NCBI GenBank assembly: GCA_009760855.2
Contig: WPIO01000045.1
Span: 1,642,501-1,706,500, forward strand
DNA from: Cristatella mucedo
Lineage: Eukaryota > Bryozoa > Phylactolaemata > Cristatellidae
Length of the DNA: 64,000 nt
Direction: 5' to 3'
Part shown: piece by piece, positions 13,701 to 27,900 of the stretch
Position numbering within the stretch: the stretch's first letter is position 1
Layout: the number at the start of each line of letters is the position of its first letter
Made by a program: the position numbers and the translations under genes
The notes under the pieces: generated by a model
What the model was told of the DNA's origin: nothing
The model's input: the letters and a program-made list of their open reading frames with translations, nothing else
Database searches by the model: none

Positions 13701-16700
13701 GCGCAATAGATTCAGCAAAGAATATGCAAGCAGCAGAATTGCCATAAAGAATGAACAATAGCTAGTTTGGAGAACCTTATAATAACCCACCTGATGTCTG
13801 CAGCTTTGCATTGCTAATAGATGCCTTCCTAACAATTAAGTTTGACATGATTAGTTTGCAAAAGAGTTGGTCTGGAGCACGATTGTTGGATTGAAAGTCG
13901 TACGTTCAAAGAAGATGCTGCATGACCTAATTCGGAGTGAGGCTTTCCAGTTTCTTTACTGGTGCCAGGTTTATCCATAAGAGTCAGGATTTTCTCGGTC
14001 TTTTAGCTGGTAAAAAGTGTGACCGCATGAATTAATAACTGAAGATGATTTAGGAATCTCGCTCAGGTGCTTGAAGTCCTTGCAAAATTACACCGTCGTT
14101 CCATAGCAATAAAAGCACATATTTCGTCTAGAAAAAAGTGGGAAGTATCGCATCAAACTAAATTAGACCTAAACGTAATGCCTGGCTTACCTCATTGAAC
14201 CGATCTTAAAGAGTGACCGAAGAGCGAAGACTTATGCAATGAAAACGTTGTAGCTTAATACAGATTTGTCTAAGCTAACAGGGAGGTGGGGGTTAACACG
14301 CGGGCAGTGTTCCCACTCTAATAACATGACAGTGACCGCAGACCTTACTTACCTTGCAAAAAATATGGTTGCCCTAAAGATGGCTTGATAGCTGATGCCG
14401 TTGGCATATAAATGAGGTTGTGGAACCAGCCAGCCCTTAATTTGTTTGCTCAAGATTTGGCCATAGAAGCGATACCGACATAAAAGGCAAGTAAAAACTC
14501 TCGTACAGAATCAGTTAGGAAAATCTAATGGAGTCGATTACCTGTAGAGATACTCAGTTTTTAAATCACTCAATATTATAATTCATTAGTTTTACAAATC
14601 AGACTGGCGTTTTCTTAGCACATATTTTGGTCTAGATCAATTGTTTATAAATTGGATGGTATTCGTCCGAGCACATTAGAAATGAACACTATTAAAAAAA
14701 ACACAATACGTGCTTTATCTACCGCAAACGTTGGAATGGCTCTGAAGAACTTCTGAGTAGAGATATATCCCTGTAGGAATTGCTTTCCCACAGCTTTGAT
14801 GCACTGAACATATCGGTAGCGTTAATCTGGTAAATCCTTTGCTAAATATTAGCCTCGGTACTCGAGGTTATGCACTATCACAGGCTAGTCATGCCAAGAT
14901 TAGAAACTGTTGGTTTTTGCTTTGTAGAAAATTCAAGAGTTGTGCTATGATCATAATTTTATTGAGTAATGCGGATTTGGTTGCCAAGGTATCTGAAAAA
15001 ATAGACTTAATTGAAGAGATGATGCATTACTAGCAGCACCGCAAAACTAACTTTGGAAAACATCCGGAGATTTAAAGTAAAAATTCAGATAGAAAAACAT
15101 ACTTATAGACATCTGTTACTTACAATATTAAAGAAATAGATAATGATCATTAGCAAGACTACCCAAAGAAGTTAATACCCTCTCGACTGCCAACATCTTG
15201 TTTATCATGCTGCTTTCAAGTCGTGCAGTGCAGAAATGGCAACCTAAGAGAAACCCACCCAGGCCCAAAATATTGTGAGATTCTAGCTTTTCTGCAGAAG
15301 CTGATGGTTGGCCAGCACTAAATGGACGAGCTATGAGTGAAAACATTTCGAACGATGTACGACAGCAAAATCAACAAGACAGTATTAGGCGGCATGTCGG
15401 CTGAGATGCAACTGATCTCGCGAGAAGCAAATGGCTAGCCTTCACTTCGCTCTCACATCGTTCTTCATAAGTGATAAGGCAGCTAATCCATTGAAAGTAT
15501 TCATGATATCTCCATGCGTCATCGAGCATTGAGCAGCTGCGGCTTTCGATAGTGTGTCCAACGCTTGATTTACTGACCATGTTCTACAAGAGAATGATTA
15601 CTCGTCTGTTGAAATACAAGAGTATAAATGGGGCAATTTCAAAACACGGAGCCCATCCTCAATAGTAGTTTCGAATACAAACATTTCAGTCACATCGGTA
15701 ATGTGGTATAAAAATATAAAATGCGGTACCTATAGGATTTACCAGAAGCTCAAAACTCAGCACATTCTAAATAGAGAACATTACTTGGCCAACTAAAGGT
15801 AAGCAGGATGTATAGAAGTATATTGATTTATATTTATAAGCCATGTATATATAAATATGTAAACATAAAGCATGTTAATCCAAATGAATAAATCTATATT
15901 TAAGGAGAGGGATAGAGTGCGAGAGAGATACTGAAAGGCTATACTTAAGGATGTAAAGATACATTCAAGGGTACATTGCTTTCGAGATGCCTACTGCAAA
16001 GTGTTTATTCTATTGCATCCGTAACCAACTCCAATTGCCTTTAAAAAAGGCTGAACATTGTAAAGCTGGTGAAAGTCTGCTAATCGCCGCATATAATGTC
16101 TACTCTTCAGGGCCTCAGCCGCACAACTCATACGCTGGACATCCGCCCCTGGGGCCAGTACGTGTTACCGCTTAAAATGTAGAGAGAGCTTCCTTAAATA
16201 GTTAAACGACCATAAGTATGTTCAAGTAAATAGTTGAAATTATGTTCAGATACAAAGTTTTTGCTCAATGATATGAAGGTTAGTTATCTACCACTACTGG
16301 ACAGAGGTAGGCAGAAGCAGCATGCAACTCAGGTTCATCAAAATTGAAGTAATTTATGCCTGCCTATTGTTGTACCCTGTTGTAACTGAAAATATTAATT
16401 TTGGAGTATTTTATGAGTTCATTGAATATTAGCAAAGGTGGTTGAATAATCCAGAAAATAACCGAAATGCATACTTACTTTTTATGTGCGAATGCACACA
16501 TCGGTACGAACTTCGTATGGTCAAAGCAGGCTTGCCAAGCAACTGCTAGTCCTTCCAGTCGCTAGAAAAAAAGGGCAAATATTGCTCGATGTAATGTACC
16601 TGAACATGAAGAACTAATTAAAGTAAATTATCTGAAAATTAAAAGCAGCAATGAGCCATACCTTTCTTGGCATGTCATCATCAATTGGATCGAATATGTT

Positions 16701-19700
16701 GCAGTTCCAGCATGGTAGCCGATCAAGGACCTACGAATCACATTGCTCGCGAGAATTTAAAACATTTTCCACCTTGATCTTGTCAGCTTATCATTAAAAA
16801 GTAGCCCTAGCTTGTCTAATAGTCTTAGCTTGCACACTAATACGGTCCTTAAAAATTTGAGAAGGATAAAAATGCGTAGTGTTAAAAAGAAAGTTTCCCG
16901 GAGACTATAGTTACCAGCTGCACAGCCCAAGAGCTGTTTGCAAATTGCATCTTGTAGGAGTATTCTTCAGTTGTTGCGAGCTCAACGAGGTGGGTGTGCT
17001 CTTCGCATGACGGAAAAGAATCCTAAATACAAATACAAAAACCAATACATAAAGTTCTATGCAAAAATACTTTTAGCGCATTACTCAGGTACTCTATTCG
17101 TTGCTTAATTTGAAATATTGTGAGCTGCTTGCATTATTAATTGCACTGCTCTACGGGCGAACGTTGATTGGTTTTCACTCACTGGACTAACGAAAGTAAG
17201 CATATTTTATTCTCCTATTAGCAGAGAAAGACAAATTGGTCGACTGTCAATTTTGAAGCACAGCTCAGGAATAAATAAAAAAACTAGAAGTTTAATATCC
17301 CATTGGTTATAGACGAAAAGAATACTTAGCTTACTGCTCAATATAACTTGATAACTTGAGCAACCTTTACCCAAGAGAACTTGAACAAGTTCCGCCCAGT
17401 CTGCCTTCAACCGTTCCAATCAAAGACACTTAAATGACTTCGCGACAGACCAGCTTCACACATACATTGAAAAGTCAAACATAGACAGTAGGTTTTAGAG
17501 CTAATCACTCCACAGAGTCAGAAATAGTTCAAAAGTATAACGAACTTGGTAGAAATTCAGCCTTAGCTAGAGTCTCTTTGCATTTTCGCTCTATCTTTTG
17601 AAAGCTTTTGATATTTTTGATGACCAAATTCTTATCGAGCGCCTCAAATCTAGCCAGGGCATCTCTGGGCGTGCACCACACTGGCTAGAGTCCTATCTCA
17701 GCGGGAGACTCCAAAGTATTGATGTGAACAAAAAAAGACCATCCGAGGAGCCACTGAGGTATGGGGTACCTCAAGCTCTGTGCTCACTCCGGATAGTTTT
17801 GCTGTTTATACATTCCCTCTCTGTATCTCTCTCTCTCTTGCCGATGTGATTGTCGGGCTCAATCTAGGAACGCACTTCAATGAATAATGTAATGTAATGT
17901 AATTTATCTCCGTCAGTAACTCCACAAAGTCATTAAGACCATGTGGGTGTTACGCAGGAGAGTTTTGTATAGCGCACTCACAGCCTAAGCGGCTTTCAGT
18001 ACGCATTTGGTAGCCTACAGACTTCGTCTCACGCAACAAAGAGAAAGTGGGAAGCCTAGCAGAGTTAGGAGAGCAGTTGAGGTAGTGAGTAGCATAGAAG
18101 TGGCATTTCAGGACCGCTGAAAAAGATGTGCCATAGTCGGCAGTTGGAGAGTAGATGTCGCTGCGTAAGAATCTCAGTTGTACATTTCCTTTGATCCACC
18201 CCAGCTAGTGGCACGTAATCCTCAAATCGGCGAAAGCAGGATACTTGATTGTTTAATTTGCCACTTATCGAAATACATGGCCTTGTTTGAGAGGCTTCTA
18301 CTGCACCCGAGCCACATAGGTCACGCAGGATAAAAATTTTGTCAAAATCCTAATATTTTATTTGATTAAATTTATTATATTATATTATTTTTTTCTATCA
18401 AGGTTTATGCATCTACATGAACCTCATATAACTTGCTTACTTACCACCGCTATTTAAAACCAGAGGGGTTAATGTAGCAAGCTTTTAGCTGGGCTTTCCT
18501 TGCTAACATTAAAAATAGCTGGGGTTCTCTTTGATAATATTACATCACTCCACAATGGCAGGTGTACTTGACTAATCGGCTTTAGGTAAAAGTAACCTGG
18601 GAAAGTGTAAGCAGAGTTAAGCGCACGTTCTTAGGGCATTTTAAGACTGTTCGTGTAGATAAATGTTAAACAAGTCCTAGTTTGTGCTCCTTGGGCTCAG
18701 GTAAAAGGAACGTTTACAATGCACAACAGACAGAGCTATATCTTCAAGCTATAGCCATCATACGAACTCGTACCTGGGTCACAGAGTCTGACCTACTGGT
18801 ACGCCACATTACTCTGCTGATGATCTTGTAAATTTCCGACTTCTCATTGTACGTATCTTTCGACGGGCCACATTTAAATGAGTGGAAGAGTATTCTTGCC
18901 CACCATTGGTTCATGGAGAATGGCTTCATCCTGAGGAACTGGATAAACTTGTAGAGATCTGAATAACAGAAGGAATATATGTTTGAACTTGCTAGTAACA
19001 TTCCAGGTAGTGCCTACTGGTTAGAACGATTTTAATCAAAAGCCAAAGCGCTAGCCTGCAATAAGGAAACGCTAAGCGAGATAATTGTTCTAATAAACTT
19101 TTTCCACAACCGTACTAATAAAGCCAAAATTAGTCTAGGTAGGGCAACAGAGTACAGATTTGGTAGTGTCCAGAGGACAATAATGCAAATGGCTGGCTGA
19201 AGAGTAGAGGAATTTGCTTACCTGTGAAGCTATTTTGAATAGGGGTTCCGGTAACACACCATCGGTTTACTGCTTGCAGCTTCATCAACGTCTTAAGAGT
19301 CTATGAATAAAAAACATATATTCATGCGTCACATGAAGAAATATTTGGTCGCTGTCATTTATGTACGTCTTCCTAATCTAAATATTAAATAACAGATACC
19401 TCGAATTGGGACAGAAATTGGCAAGCTGCTCTCAATGTTATTGGTCGTGGTACGTGTGAAAAAGGTTATGCCTTCTTCTGTCACTCCTCGGCACTCCAAA
19501 GGCTAGCAATCAGAATAAAATTTAAACTTCCCAGTGATTTTAGTCAACAAGTCTCAGGCTAAACCCTTATCACAACGCTCGCTTACTTCACAGAATTCAG
19601 CTGAATCAAATTTACCACCTAAAAATGACTTTTACCGGTATTTTTTATTGATTCAAAAACAAGAACTCTTGTATTCAAAACGCATTAATTAATGACACGC

Positions 19701-21865
19701 CAAGAGTGAGGTCTCCTATATTAGTTCATTTGATACATCGGTATTTAAGTATCAGATGTCGAGACGGGATGTCAAAAATGCACGGACCAAGTTAAGTGTG
19801 GTATTTCTTTGTAATCAAACCCGAATTTTGGCAATTTTATGTCGGGGAAAGTAGGTAGAATTGAATTTGGAACTGATTTGGTAGTCTAATAAAAGATCAC
19901 TTTGGAACAGGACTCCAGATTTCATGTTGATTCAATAGGTGATGGGCTCACACTGGCTCAGATGATTGTGAGCAGTAACCTTTTCCAATTTATGTATCAA
20001 TCTCGGTTTGCCCATAACCTGTAGGTTGGTTTTTATCATAATTCAAATTAAGAACGTTTGTGGCCATCCATGTGTGCATATGTCGTCAATCGATGCAGCA
20101 GGGTAGTTGAAAGAACTCGACGTGCTGAAGAGTTAGGAGGGATCAAAGCAAACGTATTAGTGAGTGTAATCTTCATAGACGTGAAAGCCTGGATTGTGCT
20201 CGACAATTCAATCGGCAAAAGGGAAAGTATAACCCGTGAAAAGAACTGGACCAAGCACAGTGCCCCGAGGCACCCCATATTTCAGAGATTCCTTGGCTGA
20301 TCTTCGTTCATTCACTTCTTCATTCATGTCTTCCTCTGAGGACCTGAACCATCGCAATGTAGTGCTAGTGATGCCAAGGAGAGGTGAGAGGCGCTCAAGA
20401 GAGCTTTGGTCGCCGATAGTATCAAAGGCTTCGGAAAGATCAAGCAAAACAAGCAGATAGACTTAACCTAAGTTTTCGATATTAAGAAGGTCGTCATGCC
20501 CTCGAAGCAATGCTGATTCTGTTGAATGATTAGCTCTAAAACCAGACAGGGACTTACTAGCAAGGTTTACATTTTCAATATATACGACCTACTTAGGAAT
20601 GCAGATATGGGTAGAGTATTTCTGCTTGATAGGCTCGATATTTTGGCAGCTTTTGATACCATCGATCACAAAGTTCTTCTAGAGCACCTCTCCTCTCGCT
20701 TATGCATCACTGGCACTGCTCTGCAATGGTTCTCAGTAGGACACTCAAGAATATTGACTCGCATGGACAAAAATCATTCGAGGTACCTCTGAAATATGGG
20801 GTACCTCATGGCTCCGTGCTAGGTCTTGTTATTTTCACGGTTTATACTCTCCCTCTTGCTGAGTGATTGCCACGCACAATCTAGGCTTTCCTTCTCTACG
20901 GATGACAATCATTTGCTTTGATCCCTTCCAGCCTTCGAGCACCTCGAATTCTGTCAACTCACTTGCTGCATGCATTGATGAAATCCTCACATGGATGGCA
21001 GCAAATATTGTTAAATTAAACAATGATAAAACTAACTTATTAGTAATGGGCAAACCCAGTGTGATTCAGAAATTGGAAAGCCTGAAGCTAAAAATTGGCT
21101 CTGCCACCAGCATATCTCCTGTTGAATCAGCTCGAAATCTGTGAGTCATGTTTTAAAGTCACCTCTCGTTAGACGACCACATCAGCTCCACAATCACGTC
21201 TGCCTATTTTCAGATATATAACGTTGCTTAAACTCGACTTGTTTCGATAAGGATACCACGTCAAACTTGGTCCAAGCATTTTTGACATCCCTTCTTCGCA
21301 GTTGCCACATCACACCACATCTTGCCACCCTGCACTGGCTTCTAGTCAAGCAACTCATCAACTTCAAGGTTTTGTCGCTCATATTTAGGTCCCTTCATTC
21401 TTTGGCTATGGCCTATCTCTCAGGTATACTCCCCAACTAGGCCAAGCATCGTACCACCCGCCTTTCGGAATCCAACAGTTTACCAATACCTCGTACAAAC
21501 CTCAAATTCTTTGGAGACCATGCATTTATTTCGTATGCTCCCAAAGCCTGGAACTCACTCCCGACTTGCGTCACAACATCCCCTGACTTGACCACATTTA
21601 AAAAAAACTTAAAAACACACCCATTTAAGACAGCATTTAGTGTGTCCCTGTAATTCGTCCTTCATGTGATTACGCGTGCTGACACTTTGCATGCTGCCAC
21701 TAGTCAGGCTTGCATGCTGATCCTTTACATGTAACCCATAACCATGTTACTCATGTTGTTTATCATGCATGATATTACTTACCATTCAATCGCATTTCTC
21801 TTTGCAGCAATTGTAAAGCGCCTAGAAAGAGATTGAGTTTTCTGAGGGCGTTTTATCAAGAGCTA

Positions 21866-21903
<38 letters not shown>

Positions 21904-24900
21904 GAGTTCTCCTATCTTTCAAGACTGGTGATCGTGAGATTGGAAAGGCTGACTCTCTAAATTGGCTCTGCCAGCATATCTCCAGTTGAATCAGCTCGAA
22001 ATCTAGGTGTCATATTCCAAAGCGACCTCTCGTTAGACGACCATATCAGCTCCACAGTCAAATCCGCCTATTTTCAGCTTCATAACATTGTTAAAATTCG
22101 GGCTTATTTAGATAAAGATACCACGTCCACGTTGGTCCATGCACTCGTGACATCGTGACATCCCGTCTCGACTTCTGCAACTCACTGCTTACTGGCCTAC
22201 CAGCATGTGCAATCAGGCGATTGCAGCTGGTGCAAAACTCTGCAGCTAGGTTTGTCTGTCGTGAGCGTCGCAGTTGCCACATTATTCCACTTCTCGCGGA
22301 ACTGCACTGGCTACCAGTCAAGCAACGGATTGACTTCAAGGTTTTGTCCCTTACTTTTAGGTCCCTTCATCCTATGGCTCCAGCCTATCTCTCAGATATA
22401 CTACCCCATCAGGCTAAGCATCGTACCACCGGCTTTTCGGAATCCAACAGTCTAGAAATACCTCATACAAACGTTAAATCCTTTGGAGACCGCTCATTTA
22501 GTTCATATGCTCCCAAAGCGTGGAACTCCCTCCCAACCTGCATCAGAACATCCCCTGACCTGACCACTTTTAAAAGGAACCTAAAAACACACCTATTTAG
22601 GACAGCATTTAGTGGGTCCTTGTGATTCGTCCTTGATGTACTTATGAGTGCTGACACTGTGCATGCTGCCACTAACCACATTTGCATGCTGACCCTGTGC
22701 ATGTCACCCCTAACCATATTATTAATTTCGTTTGTTTTTTAAAGCGTTATTTTACTTACCATTCAATTGCATTTCACTTTACAGCAAATGTAAAGCCTAG
22801 AGAGAGATTAAGTTCTCTGAGGGTGCTTTATCAAGTGAATTATTATTATTATTATTATTTAACATCTTTGATAGGATCGGTAGAAAGGAGATTAGGGGAA
22901 TTTACTCAAATTCTCTTGGTCTAGCTTTGCTTTCTACAGTAGTAGCCTGACTATAGCCTTCTTAAAAAGTGCTAGGACGTCAGCTGATGCTACTGACCTA
23001 TTTAAGATGATAGGTATGCATAGGAATAGCAAATATGGTTTGGCCCAGTGCTTAAGGTGCTCACCCGACCGAGGTCAATGTGAATGTGCTTAAAGGCCAA
23101 CGTCGTAAGCTCGAGCCCTGTAGCATATGTGAAGGGCCTGAGCTGAGATTAAGTTTTCTCAAAGTGCTATACAAATGCATTTTATTATTATTATAAAATT
23201 ATATATGCATCGTAGAAGCAGGACTGTGTGAATGGGGCGAAGAGGACTAGCCCTCTTCTAATGGGATATGGACTTCAGGAGGAGGTAACTAGTGACTGTC
23301 TTGTATGTAGACATTGAGGCGCCACATGGAATTGAGAGACATGATTCGCGGGGGATGCTGCCAACTCAGAGACGGAATCCCTGATCTTTTCAATCTCACT
23401 GACAAAGAAGTCAGAGAAACAATGAGTGTGATCATCACAGGGTTTACTAGGTATGGAGCTAACCTAGGTGCGGTAACGGAGATGAATGGTTGTCGACATC
23501 TGCATTTTTGGATTGTGCATTCGCGATTCAAAAATGTGTACACAGAACCTAGATTTGGCCTTTGCTAGGATAGGTTGGTACGATTTACAGTAGTTCTCGT
23601 ATGCCTGTCGTTAGACAGTCAGTCCTGATCTTTTGTATGTTTTTTCAAGCTTGTGCCCAGTAGACATAGCAAAGGCAACGGCTGACCACAAAGCACACCA
23701 ACTGCAAATCTGACAACGGCTAGTGAAAGGCATTGATCTAATCATGGTTCACTAAAATCTAGACTTTTAACAAAGTCCTAGTTAAGCCTAAATATTTCTG
23801 ATAGCTTCTAGAACTAAAACTTCTGTCTTTGCTACTTATACCAAAATATTCTCGCATTCAAAGCTCTGTGCCGTTTTAAAGTTAGCAAATCTCTTAGTAC
23901 ACTGATTAGGCGGTGGGAGGTGGACCCATGCAAATCTAGGTGAATTGACAGCACAATCGCACTAGCTAAATCAACGGGCAATCGAATCGCTCACGATAAA
24001 ACCTGTACACTTACTACAAAAACGCTATTTACACCAAGTCAGCTTAGAATAAAATTCCACAAACCGTACAGCTGTCAGCAAACGTAATCTATCGTATCTC
24101 CTCCTATAACTCCAAAAGGATGCAAAGAATAAATAAGTGTTGAGCAGGAGAGATTTGTTTAAATTAAATTAAAATTAAATTAAAGCACAATTAAAGCCAA
24201 AGCCGCTTTCGGCACGCATTCAGTATCAAACAGACTTCATCATCACAAGAAAAAGCGAGAAGCATAGCTGAGTCGGGAGAGTAGTTGATTTAGTGAGTAG
24301 CATGCAAGTGCCAGCTCAAGAGGGCTAGAAAGTACGTTCTTTAGTCGGTAGAAGCGGAGTAGATGTCGTTGCTTAAGAATTGTGGAAGTGAGTTCCCCAG
24401 TCTGGAGGCTACAAAGCTTCCGTCGCCAGCAACCTTTAAGCAGAGGAATGGGATAGCCAATTTATTCTAAATACCGGAACTGGGGGCACAAAGATCCTGA
24501 AAGTGGCGTCGCAGTTCAGCCATGTGCGAAGGGGCAGAGCCGTGGCGGGCCTTATAAGTCAGCATAAGACACTTATGCGTATGCGTTGATCAGCCTGCAG
24601 CCGTCCTAATATTTAGAAACGGTGAAATCTGGGTTAACCTATGTGATTTGTAAGCATATTCAACACTAACTGTAGTGGAGCTGGATTTTTTCGGTAGCCT
24701 CGCCAAAAATAATAACTACGCTGTAGCTGGAGATAGGACAACGAATCTATTTAATAATTTTTCAAGCTACCGTGGAAGATATTTTCTAATTATAGATAGG
24801 GAAACAGATGTGATGGCTAGATGGGGAAGCAGTCTTCCTGACGAAGCTTTCAAAATCTAGGCAGCTCTCGAAGGCGACAGCTAAAACAGAGCACAAAGTG

Positions 24901-27900
24901 ATGGTCAGTCAACAGCATCACCTATCAGAAGAGCACAACTTTCAAGTCCTGCCAAACGCTTGACGAGTCTTAGGAGTAGGAGTTCTGTTTTATAATCGAT
25001 TAGCTTAAGGAAATTGGCCGATATACAAGATTGAATTTCTGCAAGCCAAATATTTAGTTTACCAGCCGCTGCAGCAGACCCTGACGGTTTAAATGACAAA
25101 TACAACATATGAAAAATAGGTCATCATTGCAGTATGGAATGTTATCGGTTACACTTACAATAGCAGTTTCAGTGCAGTGATGCTCCTGAATCTCGATTGA
25201 AATATTTCTGAAATTTCATTCTTGTCAATTTTTGATACTAGCTGGTTGGCGGTATTTGTTTTCAAGAAGCCTTGACCAACAAAGAAAGAAGGGAAGCTGG
25301 AAGATACTTCCCATGTACCTCTGTATGTAATCCAGGCTTTTTATGTACTGGTCTGAAAATGGCTGATTTGAAAGACTTGATTAACAACTCTTTTCATGAG
25401 AAGAACTTACAATCTCGGTTATGGCTGAGCTATGTTTGTCTGCCATTGATCATAGAGATGATGGCTTAGAGTGTTCAGGAAACGAGCTCTTTTTACTATT
25501 CTTCATTAGGTAGCCACATTTCTGGCAGAAACCTCGAAAAAGATCACATGATGCGATTCAGCTATAGCCTGAGTTGGAAGGTGCTATATGGACGCATGAC
25601 TGTGCACAGTTATTTTTAAGGGAGCAGACTAAGAACCGTTCGGCCGAGCAGTTATTGTCATGGGACTAAAACCTGTCAGTATTCGCCCGCAGCTTGTTTA
25701 CAATCTCATAAATCTATACTGGGTCTGACAGGCAGTACTTCACTTTTCAAGGGAAACGAGAAGCATTTGCCTTTTTATGCTTCAGGGTATATACTCAAAG
25801 TGAGTCTATAAAATTGACTAGGTGTTTACCCAGACTTGGTAAAGCGACGTTTAAGCCTATGTGTAAGGAGGTGCATCCTTTGAATCAATAACCAAGCAGT
25901 CATATAGATAAGGAAAACCGAAGCCTGATGCCGAGGTGTGCCACTACCAGACTTGGTAACCTCATCTTAAAGCAGCAGAAACTATGCAAGAGCTTTTTAA
26001 TGATTTAGCGGCAGGTAGCCACAAACTATCAAATTAATATATAAAACCGTTGTTTAATAAGAATAAATTAGAAAAATATAGCCAAACGATAACTTGAAAT
26101 TTAGTTTCAAATAAATCCAACCAGCGATTGTAAGTAGAAATCAAGAAAAATTAAGTAAAACGGAGGATAGGCCTTAATGGATGCAGCAAACAAAGACTGG
26201 CACTAATGGCGTCACTTTTTCAGAAGGAAAAATTGAAGCTTATTAATCTTAGGCTATGCACTCCACAATTTATACTTTATATATTTATAAATAGCTTGCT
26301 TAGAAAAATATTTCATAAAATCCCAGAGTTAAAACCAATCAAGTTGAAGTGATCTTGTCGCGGAACATAGGAATTTAATGTATATATATTTATATGTATA
26401 CATAACTGTACATATACAAGATATATATAGTCTATAGGCATTGGTAGTGCACAAACATGGTAGCAAATATCATAGTCGCATTATGTGCATGAAAGTCATT
26501 AAAAAATACTTGCTATTTAGAAGTGATTACTGTAAAAATAAAAGAAAACCTAGTTGAGTATTTACCAATTCGAAAGAAGAGTGCTCAAAAGAAGAGAATT
26601 GGTAAACACTAAAGTAACAATATAGAAGAGAATTGGTAAACACTAAAGTAACGATCGTCCTAAAGATAAAAATTGGTCATGCGGATCTCTCCTATGCACG
26701 CAGGTTTATGCAGAGAATAGTGACAGAATATAAACAATGCAATCAATTGACTGACCTGGTGGTCCTGAATTTCGACGTCAATCACATGAGCCTCATCGAG
26801 GCATATCTGGAAAGCATAGATATAATATGAACATACCATTAAATTAAAACCTAGGTATATAGTATGTTAGCCTAGGTATAACAGGTATATGCTCCTAAAT
26901 CAGAAATAATCACCGCTAGAACAATAAGTCGTTTACTGCCTTCGGAAACAGTAAACTGACTCCATTCGAATTGAATTTTAGAGGTAAAAAAGTGTAAATC
27001 AACAAAAGCATTTCCACCGGAAAGTAAAAATAAATTTGGTGAAATCGTTGATACGGCTGCAGGCAGTCCATTTACCATCTAGGGAGACTCTTAGAGCTCG
27101 AGGTGCTCCCGCCATGTCGACTACGATTTAAGATGAGCATTGCTGCTCACGACCGTTAGTCTATTGGAAAGCGAGCCAGGAATAATTCCAGCTGTCCCTG
27201 AATCCAAATATAATTGGCCGGAATACAAATTTCCTCTAGCATCAGGGCTTGATAAGTATTTCGTCCGAAGATTGAAAGCTCTGAGCTGCATAGTACCCGC
27301 GAAATCAGCGAGCTGGAAACGCCATCAAACGGCACTGCCACCTGTTCACAACTTACCCGCCAAAACTCAACTGCCAACGAGGGACTGGACGAAGGCCCGC
27401 GTCTTTTTCCACTACGAAGACAAGTTCTATACCCTAAAACAAAGAAATACCCGAGCAGGAGATCGAGCTAACTGATGCATTTGCAAGAAGAAGAATGGCA
27501 ACTGATGAGTCACACTATGCATAATTTCATCACCGAAAGCACAATGCATACATCTATTAACGTGGGCGGAGCAAATGCTCAGAGTGATAAGTGGATTGTC
27601 ATTTTCCTTTAAAATTCATCTAGTCAGAGCATGTCTTTATGTCAATCGGGAGAAAAATGCTTCAATACTTGCACAGAGTCTATCATTCTCGTGGGTTCAA
27701 AGATATACACGATCGTGACGATTGGGTAACCGACATTGAGAAAAAATACTAATTGATAATAATAATATTAATAATGCACTTGATAAAGCGTCCTCTGAGA
27801 ACTTAATCTCTCTGTAGGCGCTTTAAATTTGCTGCAAAGGGAAATGCAATAGAATGGAGAGTAAAATCATGCTTGATAAGCAAACAAAATTAATAACATG

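Larger units (their letters stand above)
19301..26755. other. 7.4-kb intron holding a nest of LINE copies
   Basis: The intron between the DEAH exon (15) and the motif III exon (16). Almost all of 19735-25500 is LINE A/B and a SINE, listed individually. 25500-26750 shows no feature beyond a short direct/inverted repeat near 26557-26652 and a TATA-rich run near 26380-26410. Confidence 0.75.

Noticed and set aside
15128-15346. 72-codon minus-strand frame between SHPRH-like exons 21 and 22
   Set aside because: Exons 21 and 22 join directly in phase 0 and match SHPRH without it; no homology.
26872-27078. Possible exon with an F-E-W-S-Q stretch resembling the WWR segment before motif II
   Set aside because: The only GT donor after it leaves phase 2, which does not fit the phase-0 start of the DEAH exon; exon 14 fits instead.
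27140-27475. 111-codon plus-strand open frame
   Set aside because: Covers the antisense of SHPRH-like exons 13 and 14; no family resemblance of its own.
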